From: Castanea sativa
Lineage: Eukaryota; Streptophyta; Magnoliopsida; Fagales; Fagaceae
Reading direction: 5' to 3'
NCBI RefSeq assembly: GCF_040712315.1
Contig: NC_134020.1
Span: 12,172,751 to 12,236,750 of the forward strand
DNA: 64,000 nucleotides
The number at the start of each line of letters is the position of its first letter. Position 1 is the stretch's first letter. Below the pieces are notes generated by a model. It saw nothing but the letters and a program-made list of their open reading frames with translations. It was not told where the DNA came from and made no database searches. The translations under genes and the position numbers were made by a program. This document shows positions 21,661 through 34,809 of the stretch, piece by piece.

Positions 21661-21977
21661 AAATGGCCATATACCACTATTTAGCAAAATATTTAGCAAT
21701 ATATCACTGTTTGTGAAATATTTAGCAATTTATCACCTTTTTGAAACTCAAGTTTGTTTTGTAACTCGAATTCTAAAAGTTCAAGTTTGTTGTGTAACTC
21801 GAGTTCCATAAAAAATGGTGGTTATATTCCATGGAACTCGAGTTTGTGAAACTCAACTTATACAGCAAACTCGAGTTTCACGAACTCGAGATTTAGAAAA
21901 GTAGTAGATTTCCAATTATTTTGCAAACAGGGATAGATTCATACATATTTTGTTAAATAGTGGTATTTGGCCATTGG
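21661..21977. mobile_element. Foldback element with CTCGAG palindromes (copy A)
   Basis: Left arm atggccatataccactattta and right arm (reverse complement) atggccaaataccactattta are inverted repeats of about 55 bp. Between them are several short palindromes built on aactcgagtt. No coding potential and no assigned target duplication. Confidence 0.6.
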
Positions 21978-22074
21978 TCGAGAGTATAGTATTTAAAAAG
22001 TGGGTGAAAGTGATTTAAAAAAAAAATTAAAAACGCTTTACAGAAAAGACAAAAACATGACAAAAAGTAAGGGC

Positions 22075-22402
22075 AATTTTTTTCCCAAAATAACATTAAT
22101 CTTCAAACAATTTTGTTAATTAGCACGTTTTCAAACAATTTAGAAAACTAACATCTCGAGTGTAACAAACTTAATTTTGGGAGTGCTAAATCAAGTTCAC
22201 TGAACTCGATTTGTGGATCGTGGCATAAATTGAGTTTGCAGAACTTGACTTCATTTAAATTGAAATCGAGTCTATAAAGCTCGATTTCTCATCCATGAAC
22301 AACAGTAACTCACACCCAGAAACTCAATGCATGAAGAAAGCCAAAACTTATAAGGAAAACCCAAACCAATGAAGACACCCATGAAGAACAGAAAACCCAA
22401 AC

Positions 22403-22444
<42 letters not shown>

Positions 22445-22830
22445 AGAGGCGGCGATAGCGAAGGCAGTGGCGATTGAACCCAAGAGGCAAAGGCAGGAGA
22501 CGGCAGTGGCGACGGGGTATGATGTTTCTCTTTGGATCTTTGGGGTGGATTTCTTGATGTTTCTCTCTTTAGGTCTTTGGATTTCATTGGGTTTGTTGAT
22601 GTTTCATTGAGTTTGTTGAGTGATCTGAGTGAGGGAGAGGCGGAGTGTGTTGAGTGAGGGAGAGACAGAGTGAAGAAGGCAAGACTGTGAAATCGAGTTT
22701 AATGGACTCGATTTTAGCACTTCAAAATCGAGTTTATTACCATTGATATGTTAGTTTTCTAAATAGTTCCAAAAGTGTGCTAACTAAGAAAATAGTTTGT
22801 AGTTGAGTTTTACTGTTATTTTTCCAAAAA
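22075..22830. mobile_element. Foldback element with CTCGAG/TCGA palindromes (copy B)
   Basis: The inverted arms (22075-22156 and 22747-22830) share ttagcacg(t)tt and atttagaaaactaacat. The interior carries paired words such as aaatcgagt...ctcgattt at 22145-22290 and 22685-22740. It includes a 37-bp A run at 22406-22442 and a GGCGG-rich segment. The layout is like copy A and the element at 38644-40371. Confidence 0.6.
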
Positions 22831-22835
22831 TACCC

Positions 22836-23140
22836 AAAAGTGAGGTTCCAAAGATAACGTGGTCTATTGCTTTTCGACCCATTGTTCCTCTTGCTGTTGG
22901 AGAATTCCAAGCATCTTCTCTCTCTCTCTCTCAATCTAGTCTTTTATTATTCAAATTTCAAGCATCTTCGCTCCAAAACTCGATTTACAAACTCCATTTC
23001 ATCAACCCCGTCTCTCTCTCTCTCTCTTTATATATATATATTTATATATATATATTTGCATATCCACAAATTGGATGCCATCAGTGCTTGATTCCCAGAT
23101 TTCAGGTACGTTTGCTTAATTTCTTTCCTATTATTTTTAA

Positions 23141-23173
<33 letters not shown>

Positions 23174-23519
23174 TTCCCCAGGTTCAATTCGGGTTTTAAA
23201 AAAAAAATGATATATGGTCTCTGGAAATTGGAACTTTGGTCAAGTATTTTTATTCTTATTATTATTTGGTGCCAAGCACTTCCTATCAAATCTAGAGGTT
23301 GTTTTGTATGATTTTTTTTTTGCCACTCGAATAATGAATCAATGATTTTAATAGCTAGGAGTAGTTTTGTTATTATGAAAATCTTGCGGTACGTAACACT
23401 GTACAAGAGTAGGCTCATGATGATATGAGTGTAGTACAACTAAAATGAGTGTTATACAAGTGATGTGAGTAATGGCAAAATAAAGTACAATGGGTCTGGA
23501 CCTATACTGTCCTATTATC
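22836..23519. other. Noncoding stretch with CT and TA microsatellites
   Basis: (CT)n at about 22916-22932 and 23012-23028 and (TA)n at about 23028-23056 and 23150-23173. No gene is recognised. Confidence 0.6.
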
Positions 23520-24010
23520 TAATAAAGTATGTTGTAAGAGCCCCCAAACTCGAGAAGGATTACAGGATGCCCTCTTGATTTTGGATACAAAATCACAAAA
23601 TTCACCTGTTTGATGAATTTGGAGAAGATATCTACCAGCTGATCATGGGTGGAAATATGGCACAAATGTAAGGTACCCTGGAGGAGGTGGTTCCGAATAA
23701 TGGCAATCTATTTTTATGTGTTTGGTCTGTACATGGAAGACATCATTGTGAGAAATCTGCATCGCACTCCAATTATCATAGTAAACTGGAGTTGTAGAAG
23801 ATGAGGAAGCCCCCAATTTTTTGAAGAAGTCTACTTAGCCACAGAACCTCACAGGAAATATCAACCAGTGCTGTATATTTAACTTCTGTGCTGGAAGATA
23901 AAACCAGAGTTTGCTTTTTGCTATGCCATGAGATGCATGAGTTGACAAGTAAGAAGCAAAAGCTGGAGTGGAGTGACTATGTTTGATTCCGGCCTAATCC
24001 GCATTAGTGT
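23520..24010 (-). pseudogene. Ty1/copia RNase H relic
   Basis: Minus-strand translation, across several stops and shifts, shows the typical end of a copia polyprotein: a 'TPVYYDNWSA' type RNase H stretch, an 'H..DVFHVQTKHIEID' stretch, then 'DQL.DIF.K' and a terminal region. It is badly decayed and both ends are lost. LTRs were not identified. Confidence 0.6.
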
Positions 24011-24529
24011 AAGCACAAAGTATGATGTGGATATGGTAAATAAATGAAGCCCATGTGACATAGGACAAAACTAAAATAGTGCAATAATAAATTGAAGAAC
24101 GGAAAAATTAAGGATGAGTAACTTAGGAGTCAGCACCTAGGCTTACTTGGAGTTTGCACCAAGCAGGAAGAAACCTCTAGAAGTCAGTATCAAGGGTTGA
24201 TTGGAGTCAGCACCAAACCATTGGAAAGATTCTTGGAGACATATTTATCAATCAATCTTTGTCTTACAAAAATGAACCTATGTGTTCTTAAATAGAGTTC
24301 CAAAACTTAACTTTGCTTTGCAAGAAAAGAACTCCTAAACCAAATAGGAAAAGAATATAACAAATTATGTAAAAGAAAGTCTTATTTTTAAATGATTAGG
24401 CTTGGTAGGCCTTTAGGCCCAATTATTAGCAGTCTCTATCTATAAGGGTTTTCATATTGTGTCTATGTCCATAGGTCTGCGTAATTGGAGGCCTATATCT
24501 TGTGTCTGCCAAAAACTCCCCTAGGGGTG

Positions 24530-25217
24530 GGAAGAACTTGATCCTGTTGAGTGTAAATTTTGGCAACTCTGGTTGTACTCAAGCAAGTTTCGATCTGGCT
24601 GTTGTAGCTCTTCTCGAGTACTCCATGTGCAATCAGGATATGGTCGTCCCTGCCAACAAACTAAAAAGTATTGAACTCATCCATCCTTGGTAGAAACAAT
24701 ATGCTCATCTATATTGCATCAATATTTAGGGGTGCAGATTAGGGATAGGGATGTCAACAGGGTCATGTCATCAAAAGGGGTGTTAGAGATAACTGTTTAA
24801 CCTTTATTGGCAACTGGATCCATTATATTAAAATTAGGTGAGAGGTCAGTGACATATGCATTTGAACCAACCCATTCAATATCTTGAACTGTCCAACACT
24901 ACAAGCTTGCAATTTCTTAATGGTCCCAAAGGGAAAACATTAAGCCTAATTCGAATTATGACGTAATCCCCTACTTGAAACTCAATATAATGTTGATGGG
25001 TGTTAGTAACTTTATATTGAAGATTACTTGCTTAAATATGCTTGTGAATCTCATGATGCAAATCATAAATATGTCGTGCAAATACCTTGGTAGAGTCAGG
25101 AATTCTAACATGAGGGGACATGGTCAAAAGATCTAAAGACTTTCTAGGTTTATAGCCATGCACGACCTTAAATGGACAAATGCCTGTAGACCTATTGACA
25201 GAACAATTGTTATGCAA
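24530..25217 (-). pseudogene. Ty3/gypsy integrase C-terminal relic
   Basis: The minus-strand frame 25217-25032 encodes NRSTGICPFKVVHGYKPR, the usual gypsy integrase 'STG.SPF..VYG..P' motif. It continues through a stop into QVGDYVIIRIRLNVFPLG, matching the 'VGD.V.VR....FP.G' tail of chromovirus-like integrases. Decay is heavy toward 24530. It is not related in detail to the two Tat elements. Confidence 0.6.
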
Positions 25218-25704
25218 GCTTGGCTGTAGGAAGAATCAGTCAAACCTTGTCTTACAAAACTGAACCCATGGGTTCTTAAATAGAGCTCCAAAAGGTCACT
25301 TTGCTGGCATGAAAAGAACTTAAACTTCTAAACCAAACTTCTGGCAAGAACAGCTCAAATATTTAGTAGCTAAAATGTAAAAACTTCTTTGTAATGGTTC
25401 TTTTACCAAAAGCATTTTGGGTAACAATCTTTTTCTCAGCAGCCATGTTAGCCACTATTATCCTGCAGGGGACCTTATAAATTTTATTTAAAAGCTTAGA
25501 GAGAATTCTTCTTTAAACAAATTCTTAGACTTTTGACTTAATGTGAACTTTTAGTCAGTACATGTATTGCGTGACTTGCCACATCTTGGAATTTAAAATA
25601 AGTTTACATGTTAATCCTTCATTATGATTGAAGGCAAGTTTTTAGTTGACCAAAGGAATTTTAAACTGTGATTTAACATCTATTGTTATCATGACAGATT
25701 GAGC
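25218..25704 (+). promoter_or_regulatory. Upstream region of the ankyrin gene
   Basis: No coding sequence. This should contain the promoter and 5' UTR. Just before the ATG, tgttatcatgacag could be the acceptor of a 5' UTR intron. No TATA box was assigned with confidence. Confidence 0.35.
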
Positions 25705-26038
25705 ATGGCAAGGAATTTTTCCTCTAGAGCAATTGTTCTTGAAGTTCTTAGAAAAGATAATTATGCGAATTGGAGCGTCTGTGTAAAAAACTATTTGTTG
25801 TCACAAGATCTTTGGGACATTGTTGAAGAAACCACTGAACCTCCGAAAGAGAAAGATGACAAAGACGGATTTAAGAGGTGGAGAAAGAGCAATGCTACAG
25901 CTTTACATGCAATTCAAATTTCTTGTGGGCCAGAAATACTTTCTCAGGTTAGGAAATTTGATACAGCTAAAAGTGCCTGGAATGCCTTGGCCATGATGTA
26001 TGGGGAAAAATTGAGAGTCAACCTAGTCACTGAACAAG
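25705..26038 (+). CDS. Ankyrin gene exon 1 (gag-like UBN2/DUF4219 domain)
   Basis: Codes for residues 1-111 plus one base. The donor is CAAG/GTAACC. Joining to exon 2 restores an open phase (...TEQG-MADS...). Confidence 0.75.
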
Positions 26039-26358
26039 GTAACCAATCTAGTAATCCATGCACCACTCTCAAAAAAAGTGTCCAAAATTTATAATGCTAT
26101 ATATTTTTGTTTGTATGCACACATATGTGTGTGCCTCTATTTTGTCTGTGTAAGTGAAAATTTGATAGGGAAACTACCTAAGAACAGTAGAGTTTCACTT
26201 CTCACATCAATTGATAATAAACAAAGTTATAGATACACACCATTTAAAACCAATCTAGACACTGTTAGGTTGAATCTTTCTCAATTTGAATAGCCTAAAT
26301 AGTTTGATATTGGTCTCGATCAGCCATCATCTCATCTCTCTGTCTCTTGTTCCCTCTT

Positions 26359-26400
<42 letters not shown>

Positions 26401-29400
26401 GATTTGTTATTGGTATATACCTATCAAAAAAATGGATTTGTTATTGGTATCAATGATCTCTCATCTCATCTCATTTTATCTCTCTGTTTCGCTGTCTCCC
26501 TCTCTGGTAGTGTGTGTGATTGTGCAGTTTTGTGGCCTTGAAGTAACTTGCATGGAAAGTTATGCACAACATGTACTAAAGACACTTTTTCTTGCCATAG
26601 GAGGTGAATTTTTCATATGTTTGGCAAATTCGTGATATATAACTTCTGGGTACTATGGATCAGTCTGATGCTTTGCATGAGATATCAAAAGCTACTTTGT
26701 GCTTCTTCATAAAAGTTAGTATTGTGGTCTTTAGTATAGAAAAGTTTCAATTGACTAGGATTCAAATGTGTTATAAAAAGGAAATTATTAGATACTACAA
26801 GTTTTAGTATGTTTTATTATAAAACGTTGTCATGCTGAATTGTCATCTCAGCCATATCACCTAACCCCACCCTCTATGAAGCTAATATGTACAAAATGCA
26901 AGTAGTGGACATCACCACTTTACAGTTGATATTACCATTGCTTAGGTGAAATGTACTAATCTCTATAGACTGCCTGCAGTAATCTTCTAATAATAAGAAA
27001 CCATACATTTGGAGTTGTGGTACCATAGCTTGTATTATTTAATTTTAATTCTTAATACAACTGACCTTATTAAAAGTGCTCTGTGTGTGTTTAGAGGATT
27101 TTTCTTTAAAGGAAAAAAATGGAGAAGTTTCAAGTTATGCATCTCCAAACTTTACTGGATGGACTTTTAGCAGAAGAAATAGAAAATTGAGCAAGCTCTT
27201 GTCGTAGGATAGTTGAAGCACTAAAAGTAGTAAAATAAAAAAAGCAAAAAAAAGTTTGTGTTGTAGAAGGACTTGGGAGTACGAGCAAAAAAAGTTTGTG
27301 TTGTAGAAGGACTTGGGAGTATGTAATGGGAAAGTGGAGGGAAGACAGTTATTTGATTTAGTGACAGCATGGCCTGAAACATATTTTTCTTTATTCTTGG
27401 AGGAGATAGATAAGTTATTTGATAGATAGCCGTGGTAAAATAAGGAAAGCAAAAGCACTTTCTAAATAGAAGATAAGTTTTGTTGCTCTTAACTATGATA
27501 TGAGGCTTTCATAGACAGATTCCTGCATAGAGCAGGCCTCATGAATGAGTCAAACATCTCCATGGTCTTGAAGTCTTAAAAATTCCAAGCCTGAAGCATT
27601 TCTCTCTGCCAGCAATGTTGCATTTGTGAAATGTAAATTTAGTAATTTACTGCTCATTCCTATTTCAAAGAAGCATTCTTTGGAGCAATGGTGCTCTTAT
27701 ATTATTTTCAATTTGTGAAAGGTCCGCGACTCATCCTTCCTTCATTTTGAGAACATCTATTGGAATAACAGTTATTTGAGTTACAGACTAGGCATTTGTT
27801 TTGTGGAAGGCTTGGAATTTGATCAAATAGAGGGGTTGGAGAGGGACTGGCTTGAACGGAGGTTTGAAAAGGAGGAGCTTCTTAGAGTTGTCAAAGAGTT
27901 GGAAGGAGATAAAGCTCCAGGCCCTAATGGTTTCTCTATGGCCTTCTACCACCATTGTTGGGGAGTTGTGGAAAGAGATGTCTTAGTTGTGTTTGAAGAG
28001 TTTTATCAACACAATAAGTTTGAAAAATCTCTTAATGCAACTTTCATTGCCTTAATCCCGAAGAAGAATGATTCTTCCAATATTCGAGACTTTAGACCTA
28101 TTAGTTTGGTGGGGAGTGTTTAAAAGATTTTGGCTAAGGTGTTGGCTAATCGCCTGAAAGAGGTTTTGGATCAACTGATATTCGAGTCTCAGAACAGCTT
28201 TGTGGGTGGTAGACAGATACTTGATTCAATTCTTATTGCTAATGAGTGTGTTGATAGTAGGATAAAGAGTAAGATTCCGGGGGTTATTTGTAAATGAGAT
28301 ATTGAGAAAGCCTACGATCATGTGAATTGGGAGGCTCTTCTAGATTTGTTGAAGAGAATGGGATTCGGGGAGAGGTGGTGTAGGTGGATACGCACTTGCA
28401 CATCTATAGTCCAATTTTCTGTTTTGTTTAATGGGTCTCCAGATGATTTTTTTGGGAGTTCGAGGGGATTGAGACAAGGGACCCACTATCTTCCTTGCTG
28501 TTTCTGGTACTGATGGAGGTCTTTAATAGGATGATGAAAAGAGTTAAAGGGGCTGGTTTGATTCGAGGTTTCAGGGCTAATGGTAGACGGGGTGGAGGGG
28601 TATGCGTCTTGCATCTCTTGTTTGCGGATGACACGATTCTGATCTGCGATGCAGATGAGGAATAGATTCTACATGTCCGGATGCTTCTTCTTTGTTTCCA
28701 GGCAGTGACAGGTTTGAAGGTTAATGCGTTGAAAAGTGAAATGGTTCCCATTGGGGAGGTTCCTAATGTCCATCTCTTGGCAGAAATCTTGGGCTGCCGG
28801 ATTGGGTCTTTGCCTATGACCTATCTTGGTATGCCATTGGGGGCGTCCCACAAGTCTTCTACTATTTGGAATCCTATTTTGGAGAAAATTGAGCGTAAGT
28901 TGGCCGGATGGAAGAAGATGTATTTGTCAAAAGGTGGAAGACTGACGTTGCTTAAAAGTACATTAGCAAGTCTTCCTACTTATTTTCCATCTCTTTTTAC
29001 CATCCTTACGCATGTGGCCCATAAAATTCAGAGGTTGCAAAGGGATTTTTTGTGGGGGCATTCCAAGACACATTTGGTGGGATGGAACAAGGTGTGTGTG
29101 CCTTTGGAAAATGGTGGGTTAAGAGTAAGGAAATTAACTACTTTTAATAAAGCCCTACTAGGGAAGTGGTTATGGCGGTTTGGGATTGAGGAGACAAGGC
29201 TTTGGAGAAGGGTTATAGCTTTAAAGTTTGGGGGTAGAATGGGGGGGGATGGACCTCCAAGCTTGATAGAGGGGTTCATGGGTGCGGTTTGTGGAGAAGT
29301 ATACGTATGGGTTGGGAGGAATTAGCAAAAATATTCGGTTTGAGGTAGGGGCGGGAGATAGAGTTAAGCTTTGGACAGATCAATGGTGTGGGGATTCTCC

Positions 29401-32400
29401 ACTTCATCTGATTTTTCCGAGTGTGTATGGGATTGCCTCAAATAAAGAGGCATCGGTGGCCTCTTCTCTTGATCGGTTGGGGATAGAGGAACGGAGAAGT
29501 TGGGGTGTGCGGTTTATTTGGAGACCAAGTGATTGGGAAATGGGTAGAGTGGAGGAATTTCTCCGTACATTGGCTTCAAATTTACCTCCCAATGAGAATG
29601 GTGATCGTTTGCGATGGAAGTTGACAAAGAATGGAGTTTTTGATGTCCGATCGTTCTATAATAAGTTACGAAGTCCCTTACCCATAATTTTTCCTTGGAA
29701 AGGAGTCTGGAAGGTTAAGGTTCCTCGGCGTGTCTCCTTCTTTGTGTGGACTGCTGTATGGGATAAGATCCTTACAGGTGACAATTTGAGGGGTAGAGGG
29801 ATGGATTTTGTTGACTGGTGCATTATGTGCCATTGTAATGGGGAGACGGTGGATCATTTGCTACTTCATTGTGGTAAGGCTTATCGGTTGTGGAGTTTGG
29901 TATTTAGATTGTTTGGGATTTCTTGGGTCTTGCCAAGATCGGTTGCAGATATGCTCTTTGGCTGGCGGAATTGGCTTGGAAAACATTTGTCTAGCATTTG
30001 AAATTTAGCTCCGTTGTGCTTAATGTGGTGTCTTTGGAGGGAGCAAAATAGGAGGACGTTTGAGAACATGGAAAGTTCGGATGACCAATTATTGGATTCT
30101 TTCAGTGGCTCTTTGTTTGATTGGTCTAGTGCTTGGGGACTTGCTTCTAGTGATTCTCTCCCCATGTTCCTTAGCTCTCTTCTTTGTAATTAGTTTCTTT
30201 TCCTTCTCTTTTCCTCTCTTGTGTTTCTTATCTTTTTGTAATTTTCTCTCTGCCTTATGTTTTTCTGCATAAGGTAGTGTTTTTTAATATACTTCTTTAT
30301 TACTTATAAAAAAAAAGACTAGGCATTCGTTTTGGATGACTGATGGTCCATATTAATACTGTAAATGAAAACAAATTGGCAGTTTTAATCCAGTAGGTGC
30401 TTTTAGATACTTAGTTCATCTCATTCACTTTACAGTTAAAAGAATTAAAACTTTGCAGGGATGGCAGATAGCCGCCTTCAGTATATGCACTTACACAAAT
30501 ATGTGGAAAGTGGTGACTGGTATGAAGCGAAAAAGATAATTTATAAGAACCCCGAAGCAGTTTGTTTGACCTCATCTTCAGGCAGGACGGCTCTTCATAT
30601 TGCAGTCATTGCTAGACATGAAGCTATTGTGGAGGAGCTGGTGCGGTTGATGCCAAAACAAGCACTGGAAGTGCGGGATGTAGGTGGTTACACTGCTCTT
30701 GCTCTTGCTGCTAATTTAACTGGAATCACAAAGATGGCAAGGTGCATGGTAAGATTGAATGACACCTTGGTTAGTATCAAGGCCATGGATGGCTCAATTC
30801 CAATTGTATTGGCTTCTGGGAATGGCTATAAAGAGATGACTCGCTATCTTTACACTGTCACACCATCACCCATATTATATCAGGACAATAGCCGCAACGG
30901 TGCTTTGCTTCTCAGTCAATGTATCAGCAATGAAATATTTGGTATTATTATCTAAACCAAACAAGTAGTTTAACAATTATTTATAGCTGAACAAAATATT
31001 AAAGTATGTACCTTAACCTATTCTCTTTGTTTGTTTCTTTTATATGATAGATGTTGCTTTGGATTTGCTCCAGGATTGCAAAGACTTGCAAATTACTTTA
31101 GACTTTGATGGGCTTCGCCCTTTGTGTGCATTGGCGCAAACACCTTCTGCATTCCAAAGTGGAAGTTGGCTTGCGTTTTGGCAGCAATGGATCTACTCAT
31201 GTTAGAATTCTCTCTCTCCATTTCACTTGTTTATATATGGAAAGCGTCTCTTGTAGATTTTTTTCCACTAGTTTGAAGAGTGATAGTAATATATTATTTT
31301 AATTTACATTTTAAAGATACATAACATGAGAGGCATTTGATTTGCAAACTTCAAGACACAATCTGATCTAAGTCCTAGGCATCAACAATATTAAACAAAC
31401 TATGATTCACCAACTCTCATACCAAAGAATTGAAACACAGTTCACACCCAAATACATTCAACTTTGTCAAAGAAAGCTAGAAATCTAAAATTATATCTAA
31501 AATTATAGTTCACACCCAAATACATTCAATTTTGTGAAGCTGAAATTATATCTCCTATGACTGCGCGTAGTCAAGTGGCTAAAGCTTTAGCAATAATTTT
31601 ATAAACCCCCAACAAGACTAATAGAGGTAAAGTCCTTGAATTCTACTGCAGCAGATATTTTTTTGGAATGAGAATAATGAAGGTTGCATTCAAGCTCTTT
31701 TCAAACTAACCTTTAACAAAAAAATGGTGAAACACAACCATAAGATCTGGTTTGAGAATCTCCTAGCAAGATTGGAAAAATGCTATGGGAAAACCATCTG
31801 ACCTGGGCGATTTGTCACCATTGAATTCCTTAATGACTTCAAATATCTCTGCCTCCTCAAAAGGTCTCTCCAACCAACCTGCTTTATCTCTGGATATTGT
31901 TGGGAATTCCAACACAACTGGAAAAGGTCTTTCAACTTGCTGCTCAGAATATAAATCTATGAAAAATTGAGTAATACAATCTGCAATCATATCCTGGTTA
32001 AGCTTTCATTTATTTTGATCAAATACTTAGTCTTGAGAACCCCGTATGATTGGATGTATGCCTTAGGTAGTGCTCATTCCATGTATTTTATAGAATTCAT
32101 TTATCTTTTAATTTTGTTGTATTTCTAGTGTTCTCTGTTCTCCTATTTTCAAAGAAATGATTTTCTACCCACCAAAACAATTTAAGTTCAATTGAAAATG
32201 ATTCAAACTTGTGATCTTATCTCAGCTTATCTTGAATTAATGATAAATTTTGAGTGTCTTAATATAGTTCTTCACCAAATACTAATTCAGGCTCTCTTTG
32301 ATTATAGGTCTACACATACGAGCAGCTCATGCATCAACTAGTGTCAATTATGAAAAATTACCAGGTATAAAGCAATTTAAATCTTTTCAATCTCAATTTT

Positions 32401-34777
32401 TTTTTTTTTTTGCCTGAATAGATGTCATTTATTACAAAGTCATCATTTTCATAATATTACCAATATGTCCTTCATATTAATATAAATACTAGCCAAAAAG
32501 TGTTATATAGTGCCATCAAAGCCCCCTATTCGTTTGTGTGTGACAGACAGTTGCATCAAAAGTGCAACCATGTAATCATATTTTCTCCATCCAAAATTCT
32601 TATGTTTATCAGCATAGCTCTAAGCTCAAAGTTCTTCCCCATGTGATCACTATTGATCTTAGACCTCTAGCTCCATTTCCTGTTTTTTTTTTTTTAAATT
32701 TTTTTTTTTTTGGCATTTGATTGGTATCGTATGTATTTAGTTATAGTCCGGTTTGAATTGTTTAAAAATGATGAGGCAGAAGATGGATCAACGCATTTCC
32801 TAAGCATTGCACCTTGGGTTTTTTCAGCATCACTCCTTAAGAGTAGGGTTGCATATCACAGACCTCAATAAACTTGTTGTCCATTGAATGGAAACAATTA
32901 TATCCATATAAATAGCCGATTAAACCTAATCTTGATAGGATTTGGACTTAATGGGCTTTGACAACTAAGCCCACACTAAATGATTACTTATAACCTAAAA
33001 ATTTCCATTAAATACCTAGTAATAACAACACAACATGATGAAACCAAAAATAAGAAGGGTTTGACCAAACGACGGGCCATTAGAGGAATCTAAAGATTAC
33101 AAAAGATCCCGACACTTAAAAGCAAATAAAACTAAAAGAAATCTGAACCAGCAACTTTCAAATGCAAATAAACATAAAAGTAAGACCTAAAAGTAGCTAC
33201 TGTAACCTATGGGTAGTGCTCAGTAGGCCCCAGATCATAATTAGCCCATATATTTAATCTTTCTTTTTTAATCTTTAATCTTCCTTTCCCAAAACTTCAC
33301 CATTGCAATCCCTACATAAGACATGTTTGCATCACTTGGTTTTTCCTTAAAGAACTTAAAAAAACAAATACATCTTTATCAGGATTTGAGTCAAAAGTTA
33401 CAAATTAGAATACCTATATGTTTTGGATTATTTCTCATAATACCTAATAATTAATGTTACTTTTTAGCATATATTATTTGTTATACAATAGTGACAGAAT
33501 ATAATGAGGTACTTTTTTTTTTTTTCTAAAAAAAAAAAAAATTGATATCTTTACTCTTTGATTGAGGAGACTTTCAGATATATTAGGGAACTATCCTAGA
33601 TCTTTGCATGATTGAGGAATCTCTATAATTAACCACCTAATCAACTGTTAATTGAAGCTCCATTCTATTTTAAATGGCCCATATGGATGCCATGCAAGTC
33701 ATTGGTCAATTAATTTGACCTGGATTCTAACACAAGAAGATATGGAATTAAACAATTTTTCCATCGTGTTTCCCCCTCGGCCAAATCTTTAGGTGGCTTG
33801 ACCTAAATATTACCTCCTTGCTTTAATATCAAAGTGTATCTCCTTACCATATACATCCTTATTTTCCTTCCCCGCATCATCAACATTTCTACAATCAAAA
33901 CATTTCACAACTTGTTGAGTTGGCAAATTGTGATTAATACAACATCTTTTTCACAAGGAACCACCATTGACATTTGTTTTACTGTACATTAATCACAAAC
34001 AGCCACTTCAATAGTTATTAAAAATGTTGTAATATTTGTTGTGCCTTAGAATTTTTGCCACATCATATGCAGATATGGTTATAAATTACTATCCATAAGA
34101 TAATAAGATTTACCTAGATTGACCAAAGCTGCAGTCTGCAGATATAATTAAAATACAACTCTTGGGCTACTCTCACATAAGTTTTGTAGTTGGCGTATAA
34201 AACATTTACAAATTATCTTAGAACCCATACTGTTTCAATAGTAACTCCTAACCTCTGCATTCCCAGTTCTCAAATCAGCATATTCAGGATTCTTAGAAGG
34301 AATGGAGCCATCAGTCAAACAGTGAAAATTTCCTCTTCCTAATAAAAATACCTCATCAGTTTTTAATAAACCCTTGGGTTGCGATATTAGCAGGTTGGGG
34401 GTGGATGTCTATTCAGCAACATGAAGCTGAGCATTAAAGGATACAATCAAATCCTCTTGCTCAATTGACTTTCTTTATTTCTTAAGTCAACTTATACTTG
34501 AGCAAAAAAAAGTTGACTTTTATATACCATGTGTAGAATATGTTAAGAGTTCGGATCATGGTGAAATGACAAGTATCATCCACCCAAGAGACGTATCGTG
34601 GGTTTGAGTTTGACAATCAGCAGCTCCAAGATTGGGTATAAAGTTGCCTACCAACATTGTCTCCCAAACCTTACAGAAATGGGAATGTGTGTGGATACAA
34701 TCTCTTATGTAGAGAAACATCTTTCATTGCAAATCATATCCACATAAAAATAGGAATGCTAGTGCATTATGTTTTAG

Positions 34778-34809
<32 letters not shown>

